From contig NC_034412.1 in assembly GCF_002078875.1 (NCBI RefSeq), forward strand, positions 83,221,575 through 83,285,574: a DNA stretch of 64,000 nt. The letters are read 5' to 3'. The stretch is from Numida meleagris. Taxonomy: Eukaryota > Chordata > Aves > Galliformes > Numididae. A program made the position numbers and the translations under genes. This document shows positions 39,701 to 64,000 of this stretch, piece by piece. How positions within the stretch are numbered: the first letter of the stretch is position 1; every line of letters begins with the position of its first letter. The notes beneath the pieces were generated by a model. It had not been told where the DNA came from. It was given only the letters and a program-made list of their open reading frames with translations, and did no database searches.

Positions 39701-40086
39701 TTTCTAAAGTCTGCTGATTGACAGTTGCTCATCCTACACCCGTGTTGTTTTGCATGTTACACTCATGGGACTAAGCTGTCAGTTAAAAAAAAAAAAAAAA
39801 ACAACAAAACAACTCTTGGAAAAAATAACTCTTCCAAGTGAGGCGTCACTGATAGCACTGGCAGTGTTTCAGGCTTTCACTGTGCTGGATGAAATTTTTT
39901 GTTTAAGCAAACAACAAAAGATGTTCTATGAATTACGAGGTTATAAGAATTCTGAGCCGAAACAAACAGCCTCTCTTCTTCTTTTCACATTTGTTCTGTC
40001 TTTGTGCAGGTCCTCATGCTGAAACCGCCAGTGGATGCCAGAATTTGCAGTGTGGTTTTCGGGCCTGCTGCCGCTCTGGCGAATGA
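9674..40086 (+). CDS. FBXL5: FBXL5, F-box and leucine-rich repeat protein 5, iron-sensing SCF ubiquitin ligase subunit (complete, 11 coding exons, 689 aa)
   Basis: Coding exons: 9674-9757, 20239-20454, 22146-22241, 23577-23760, 24369-24551, 26527-26652, 27497-27645, 27835-27917, 29550-30272, 32329-32477, 40010-40086 (2070 nt; human protein 691 aa). In the family, FBXL5 recruits IRP2 (IREB2) to SKP1-CUL1 for degradation when iron and oxygen are plentiful. Residues 1 to about 160 form the hemerythrin-like diiron domain with His15, His57, Glu58, Glu61, His80, His126 and Glu130 all present. The F-box covers about 203-249 ([14 protein letters not shown]), followed by an acidic linker at about 255-310. 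Leucine-rich repeats at 347-407 and 594-664 flank a long loop. The C-terminal Cys660, 674, 684 and 685 correspond to the reported [2Fe-2S] ligands. The ATG has a good context (AACATGG) and matches the human start [11 protein letters not shown]. The gene is tail-to-tail with CC2D2A. Confidence 0.97.
9758..20238 (+). other. FBXL5: FBXL5 intron 1
   Basis: A 10.5-kb intron starting within the CpG island. It ends at a pyrimidine-rich TTTCTTCCAG acceptor. It holds a short CR1 tail at 18695-18766 and a T tract near 15109. Open frames of 60-180 codons occur on both strands, the longest in the GC-rich first 900 bases, and none resembles a known protein. No RNA gene was recognised. Confidence 0.8.
18695..18766 (+). 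mobile_element. CR1 LINE, 3' end fragment
   Basis: It carries the conserved end of chicken-repeat-1 LINEs: a GACTAGATGACC block, AAAGGTCCCTTCCAACTC, then a terminal GATTCTGTGATTCTATGG. The copy is 5'-truncated, as nearly all CR1 insertions are, and non-coding. Confidence 0.85.
20239..20454 (+). CDS. FBXL5: FBXL5 coding exon 2 (hemerythrin-like domain)
   Basis: 72 codons, from [20 protein letters not shown] to EKGLKNVK. It contains the HEQIE segment with ligands His57, Glu58 and Glu61, and His80 in YNVHSDNK. Acceptor TTCCAG, donor AAAG|GTAAAT, phase 0 at both ends. Confidence 0.97.
20716..20975 (-). mobile_element. CR1 LINE, 3' end, antisense in FBXL5 intron 2
   Basis: Reading left to right the sequence shows the reverse complement of a CR1 3' end: GAATCGTAGAATTACCTGAG, TTGGAAGGGACCC, GGATCATCCAGTCCAACTCC, then CTTCCTGACACCCAGTCTGA. 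The left boundary is sharp. The right one is approximate because similarity fades after about 20975. No open reading frame of the LINE remains. Confidence 0.88.
22146..22241 (+). CDS. FBXL5: FBXL5 coding exon 3 (hemerythrin-like domain)
   Basis: 32 codons, [20 protein letters not shown] then [12 protein letters not shown]. His126 and Glu130 complete the diiron ligand set. Acceptor TTTTCAG, donor GAG|GTAGGT, phase 0 at both ends. Confidence 0.97.
23577..23760 (+). CDS. FBXL5: FBXL5 coding exon 4 (end of hemerythrin-like domain)
   Basis: Starts [20 protein letters not shown] and ends [10 protein letters not shown] plus one base. In the segment following HCSQK it reads AAEFRGL, one residue shorter than human TAELLRGL. 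Donor CAAG|GTGAGG, phase 1. Confidence 0.96.
24369..24551 (+). CDS. FBXL5: FBXL5 coding exon 5 (F-box)
   Basis: Encodes the F-box, with [20 protein letters not shown] followed by [20 protein letters not shown] and [10 protein letters not shown]. This motif docks SKP1. Acceptor TGTTTCAG, donor AGGG|GTAAGT, phase 1 at both ends. Confidence 0.97.
26527..26652 (+). CDS. FBXL5: FBXL5 coding exon 6 (acidic linker)
   Basis: Encodes [20 protein letters not shown] then [20 protein letters not shown], strongly acidic and aligned with the human linker between F-box and leucine-rich repeats. Acceptor GAGCAG, donor TCTG|GTAGGT. Confidence 0.96.
27497..27645 (+). CDS. FBXL5: FBXL5 coding exon 7
   Basis: Encodes the remainder of the acidic stretch and the start of the substrate-binding domain, including [18 protein letters not shown] and [17 protein letters not shown]. 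Acceptor TTTTGCAG, donor AAATG|GTATGT, ends in phase 0. Confidence 0.97.
27835..27917 (+). CDS. FBXL5: FBXL5 coding exon 8 (leucine-rich repeat)
   Basis: Encodes [20 protein letters not shown] then ISDSAFE and two bases of the next codon. The pattern LxxLDLTxTxISD is a leucine-rich repeat unit. Donor GAAAG|GTTAGC is a GT donor with a weaker-than-usual +3. Confidence 0.96.
29550..30272 (+). CDS. FBXL5: FBXL5 coding exon 9 (repeats plus long internal loop)
   Basis: The largest exon, 723 nt. It begins [20 protein letters not shown] (leucine-rich repeat), then runs through a long loop at about 410-590. Most of the loop differs from human, but [15 protein letters not shown] with EWRHRNVE (478-502) and a Cys/His-rich stretch (515-550, with CSASCC, WQQHCAS and YCGHSFCC) are kept. 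It ends in the repeat [17 protein letters not shown]. Donor TCAG|GTGAAA, phase 2. Confidence 0.96.
32329..32477 (+). CDS. FBXL5: FBXL5 coding exon 10 (last leucine-rich repeats, first Fe-S cysteine)
   Basis: Encodes [40 protein letters not shown] and HFYYCDNIN. Cys660 of YYCDN corresponds to human Cys662, a reported [2Fe-2S] ligand. Acceptor TTAACAG, donor AACG|GTAATG, phase 1. Confidence 0.96.
32545..32628. repeat. A/C-rich low-complexity tract
   Basis: Begins with repeated AAAC units and continues as A- and C-biased sequence (CAACACACAGCATCACCACC type). No unit repeats exactly beyond the initial AAAC motif. Confidence 0.7.
38385..38462 (+). mobile_element. Probable degraded amniote CR1/L3-type LINE 3' end
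   Basis: GGTTGGATGGCCCGTTGGTC followed by an AGGGCAGCTTTTATG block follows the ...GATGGACCATTGGTCTGACC... tail of old amniote CR1 copies. It is diverged and called by eye. Confidence 0.5.
39785..39801. repeat. A17 homopolymer
   Basis: Seventeen consecutive A followed by CAACAAAACAAC, a typical A-rich simple tract. No recognisable retroposed sequence was seen directly upstream. Confidence 0.85.
40010..40086 (+). CDS. FBXL5: FBXL5 coding exon 11 (C-terminal Fe-S cysteines and stop)
   Basis: Completes a Gly codon, then encodes [20 protein letters not shown] and RSGE, then TGA at 40084-40086. Cys674, Cys684 and Cys685 correspond to human Cys676, 686 and 687. The C-terminus is at the same place as in human. 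Confidence 0.97.
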
Positions 40087-40670
40087 CTGCTGACTTCTGA
40101 TCTTTCAGTCTACTTCATTTAGCTGAGCAGGCTTCCTTTCATGCACTTTACTTACAGTTTGCATCTTGTGTTAACAATCCTTGGAGTGAGATTTGTTATA
40201 CTAGCCTGACCCTGCCCGTAACTTCAAAATCTTAATGATGAGTGTACTGTACAGTGTTGTAACAATCTCACAATCCCATTTGGTTTGAAGGGTGTTGGGT
40301 TTTCCTTTACTTTATTTGGGGAAGATGGGAAAACATGCAGATTTTCTTTAACGCCACTTTCTTCCAAGTTTGGCACTTAAATATACTTCAATGGAATATT
40401 TTGTGTTAAGTGAATGGTTTCTTATTTTTAATCCAGAAGTACAATATAGAGCTCTGCGGCTGATTTGAAATGTACTGTTTGCATTTGGGTAACAATAATA
40501 CATCTTTAGGAGCCTTGTTTCTCCCCCTTTCATCTTGAAGTTGTCCTTTATATTGCAAAATTAGGGTAATTAATTCCCACTTTCCTTTTGCATTTGGTTT
40601 TGTATTTGGGCTTGAAAGACATACTCAAATAAAACATTCCCACCAATAAAAACGTTATGTAGCAGTTGAA
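40087..40670 (+). other. FBXL5: FBXL5 3' UTR (end inferred from polyadenylation signals)
   Basis: About 580 bases from the stop to just past two AATAAA hexamers. The sequence is AT-rich and has no open frame of note. The exact cleavage site cannot be seen. Confidence 0.65.
40628..40650 (+). terminator. FBXL5: Two FBXL5 polyadenylation signals
   Basis: AATAAA occurs at 40628-40633 and again at 40645-40650. They are the first canonical hexamers after the stop codon. Either could direct cleavage around 40645-40680. Confidence 0.6.
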
Positions 40671-42391
40671 TATATATGCTTTTAAGGTGTAATATCCGGG
40701 TGTGAGATAAATAGTGGCAGGCTGAAGAGGTTTGGTGGGGGCTGTATGGTGGTAGCCGAACTGTGACCCTTGAAAATACGTGTTCCTGCCTGCAGTGACT
40801 GCGCTTCAAAACAACTTCCAGGAAAGTCAGTTTTCATTCATAAGAAATCTGTGGGAGACATCTTCCCCCTTGTTCTGATTTAAAATGACTGCTTCACTGA
40901 ACAGCAGGGAGAAGTGGCAGGGATGCAGAGAAGCCAGTGTCAGGCTGAGAGAGAACTGTGCTAAAAGAGCACTGAGTGATGTCTGAGGACAGCAAGCATC
41001 TGTGAGGGGTGTTGGGGGAAGAGGCCGTTCCAAGAGAGGGTGAGTACTGTGACCCGCGTTAAGCTGTAAGCTTCACTGTCATCTGCTCTGCTAAGGTTCT
41101 AGAGTTTTCTTTCAAGCAGATGCAGGGGGAGTAGGTGGCAGCCTTGCAGAATCTTGTTTTGCAGGCTGACAGTATGCCCAACTAGTGGTTTTTACCCTTT
41201 TTACTACTCGGATAAACTATTTAGGAGGACAGTTTTCAAGATTGAGTGCGGGAGGTCAGCTTGGAGGTAACTGGCAATTGTGTTGATATCGTCTCAGCAA
41301 GCAGCTCTTCCAAGGTCTGAGAGCCACTGGATGTGGCTCTGGGCAGCCTGGTCTAGTGGTTGACGACCCTGCACTTGGCAGGGGGGTTGAGACTCGATGA
41401 TCTTTGAGGTCCTTTTCAACCCAAGCCATTCTATGATTCTATGATTCATTTTCTTTTTTGCATAAAAACTGACAAAAAATACTACTGAATTTTAGTTAGT
41501 GCCAGAGATAGCTGCTACTGGTTAACAGCCGAACCCAGCTAGAGGAATTGTGCGTAGTGTGCAGCTGGAAGCCTACCAGAGAGGTAGAGAAGGATACTGC
41601 TGTATCAGTAACAGTTATACAACTGTTTTTTCAAGTAAACTGCATTCAACTTTTTGGTGCCCAAAGCTTAGATTAGATGTAAATGGCCACTCATTCTGGC
41701 TGAGAAGTAACAAGGCATGTGTGGACTTCTGTGCCTCTGTCTTTATTCTGGATCTCTTGTTTCTGAGGCAAGGAAGGAGCAGCTAGGGGTTCTTGTCCTT
41801 GCTGCTAGATACAGTTATGGTTTCCCATGCAGACGGGTAGAGGGCTGACTCAGCTGCAGAAAATGGTGTGATTAGACATGTTCTTTTTTTCATTCTGTTC
41901 TGAAAAGATGGTGGACTTTGGAGATGTAATCAATGTTGTTCAAGCAAAGCATTGTGATGACAGTGCAGCTGCTTGCTGCTTTGCCACAGTTCTGTAATCA
42001 ACAGAAAAGCACCTCTAGAGGAGAACCTGCAGCAACCCCAGGCTCTAAACCAAATGTTTTGTCTAGCTTTCATTGGACTGAATCTTCTTTAGACTTAAGC
42101 TCTAGAACAGCCTAAACTTTGATATGCTGTGATGAACATACTTCCTAAGCTGAACCCACCACTGCTTTCACTTGGAAGAGTTTAACTGGCAAGGTACCTG
42201 AAGGCAAAAGATGTATATATCAGCATCAACTGTTCACACCACTACTTTTACATAATAATAAATAGTTTTTCAGTGAACATTTTTATAATTTAATGTGGTT
42301 ACTTGCAGATAAAGAGTTCACGTTCCAAGTGATTTAACAAAATTCTTACTTAAAATGGATGAGCTTTCACTTTTAGTTTTTGGTATAAATA
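40671..42391. other. Convergent intergenic gap between FBXL5 and CC2D2A
   Basis: About 1.7 kb between the inferred 3' ends. It contains a CR1 3' end at 41328-41447. Short open frames show no recognisable product. Confidence 0.65.
41328..41447 (+). mobile_element. CR1 LINE, 3' end fragment
   Basis: A well-preserved CR1 tail: GGGCAGCCTGGTCTAGTGGT, CTTGGCAGGGGGGTTGAGAC, GATGATCTTTGAGGTCC, then the diagnostic ATTCTATGATTCTATGATTC at 41428-41447. It is 5'-truncated and non-coding. Confidence 0.92.
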
Positions 42392-42397
42392 TTTATT
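42392..42397 (-). terminator. CC2D2A: CC2D2A polyadenylation signal (candidate)
   Basis: TTTATT on the plus strand gives AATAAA in the gene's sense. It is about 650 bases downstream of the CC2D2A stop codon. No closer canonical hexamer was noticed. Confidence 0.45.
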
Positions 42398-43045
42398 TCA
42401 AAACATTTAAAGAAAATATCTGAATGCTCCTGCTGTTACACAGACAAGAAGTAGCAGAAACGTTTTTTAAAAAGAAAGTATGGTCTTCAGTGATTACTGT
42501 TCTGATGCATGACATTTGAGAATAAAGAGATCCTGGTTTTTGTACAGGAACTCAGGTAACGAAAAACCGCAACAATTTATGTCATACCTGAAAGACAGCC
42601 TCTTTAACCTGGAAGAAGGGCTGCTGATGAACACAGCTGACTAACTAGAGTCAGTCTGCAAGGTATAATTCCAGGAACCAAGTTTCACCTCAAAATAAGA
42701 AGGACAAGCTCTACCATTGTAACCAGTGAGTTCACTGAGTATGTGCATTTTTAATGCTTTTAAGCGTGGCAAGTCCTACTGGGAGTTATAAACTACTGTA
42801 CAGAAACAAAGAGGAAACTGACAACTTACTTGAAATTCCAGAACTGTTAGTTGAGGTCGGTAAGTTATCTTCTATGGTTTTAAACTGAATAAAGCTAAAT
42901 GCATTTGCAGATTCTGAAAAACCAGGTTCTTGCTAGACTTTCAAGCTACCTGGGATAGCTCAAATCAGCAGCGTGAGAAATCTGTTATTTCCCCCTCCAT
43001 CAGCAGAGTTCTCCATCAGACTACCTGTAGTCTGACTGGTCCGTA
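42398..43045 (-). other. CC2D2A: CC2D2A 3' UTR (end inferred)
   Basis: Non-coding sequence between the stop codon and the candidate AATAAA. No repeat was recognised in it. Confidence 0.5.
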
Positions 43046-63935
<20,890 letters not shown>

Positions 63936-64000
63936 CTAAAAGACAAAAGACAGAACTGCTATCAGATGATTCCACCTAAAACACATTTGATTTAAGAACA

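Larger units (their letters stand above)
32478..40009 (+). other. FBXL5: FBXL5 intron 10
   Basis: A 7.5-kb intron separating the last two coding exons. It contains an A/C-rich low-complexity patch at about 32545-32628, a probable old CR1 tail at 38385-38462 and an A17 run at 39785-39801. Short open frames on both strands resemble nothing known. The last acceptor is TTTGTGCAG. Confidence 0.8.

Noticed and set aside
40087..40670. Iron-responsive element in the FBXL5 3' UTR
   Set aside because: No CAGTGN loop with a convincing bulged stem was seen, and FBXL5 is known to be controlled at protein stability.

Overview
The window is vertebrate nuclear DNA, almost certainly from a bird and probably a galliform such as chicken. 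It contains large intron-rich genes with GT-AG introns, scattered CR1 LINE 3' ends (tails of tandem ATTCTATG), an avian endogenous-retrovirus solo LTR and a single CpG island. The gene order BST1 - FBXL5 - CC2D2A, with the orientations seen here, matches the human 4p15.32 block read in reverse. I saw no bacterial, plasmid, CRISPR or phage content and no evident undescribed system. The window is an ordinary conserved synteny block.

Layout. (1) 186-5490, minus strand: the first three coding exons of BST1 (CD157, ADP-ribosyl cyclase family). The remaining exons lie off the left edge. (2) 5491-9180: intergenic DNA between two head-to-head genes. No coding region was recognised. Human carries FAM200B at this position and nothing like it is visible here. 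(3) 9180-10420: CpG island with the FBXL5 promoter, containing two NRF1-type palindromes, a CACGTG E-box and a GC box. (4) 9674-40086, plus strand: complete FBXL5 in 11 coding exons, 689 residues. It is the iron-sensing substrate receptor of an SCF ubiquitin ligase, and all reported iron-site and Fe-S ligands are present. (5) 40087-42391: FBXL5 3' UTR, then a short convergent intergenic gap with a CR1 copy. (6) 42392-63935, minus strand: the last 18 coding exons of CC2D2A (about 791 codons). They encode the linker before the C2 domain, the C2 domain and the transglutaminase-like C-terminal region of this ciliary transition-zone protein. Upstream exons lie off the right edge.

All exon boundaries were set by hand from splice signals, reading-frame phase and similarity to the human proteins as remembered. 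Every junction listed keeps frame. The genes do not form a functional operon. They are independent neighbours: NAD metabolism and cell-surface signalling (BST1), cellular iron homeostasis (FBXL5) and ciliogenesis (CC2D2A). Introns and intergenic DNA contain little beyond CR1 fragments, one LTR and simple A/T tracts.
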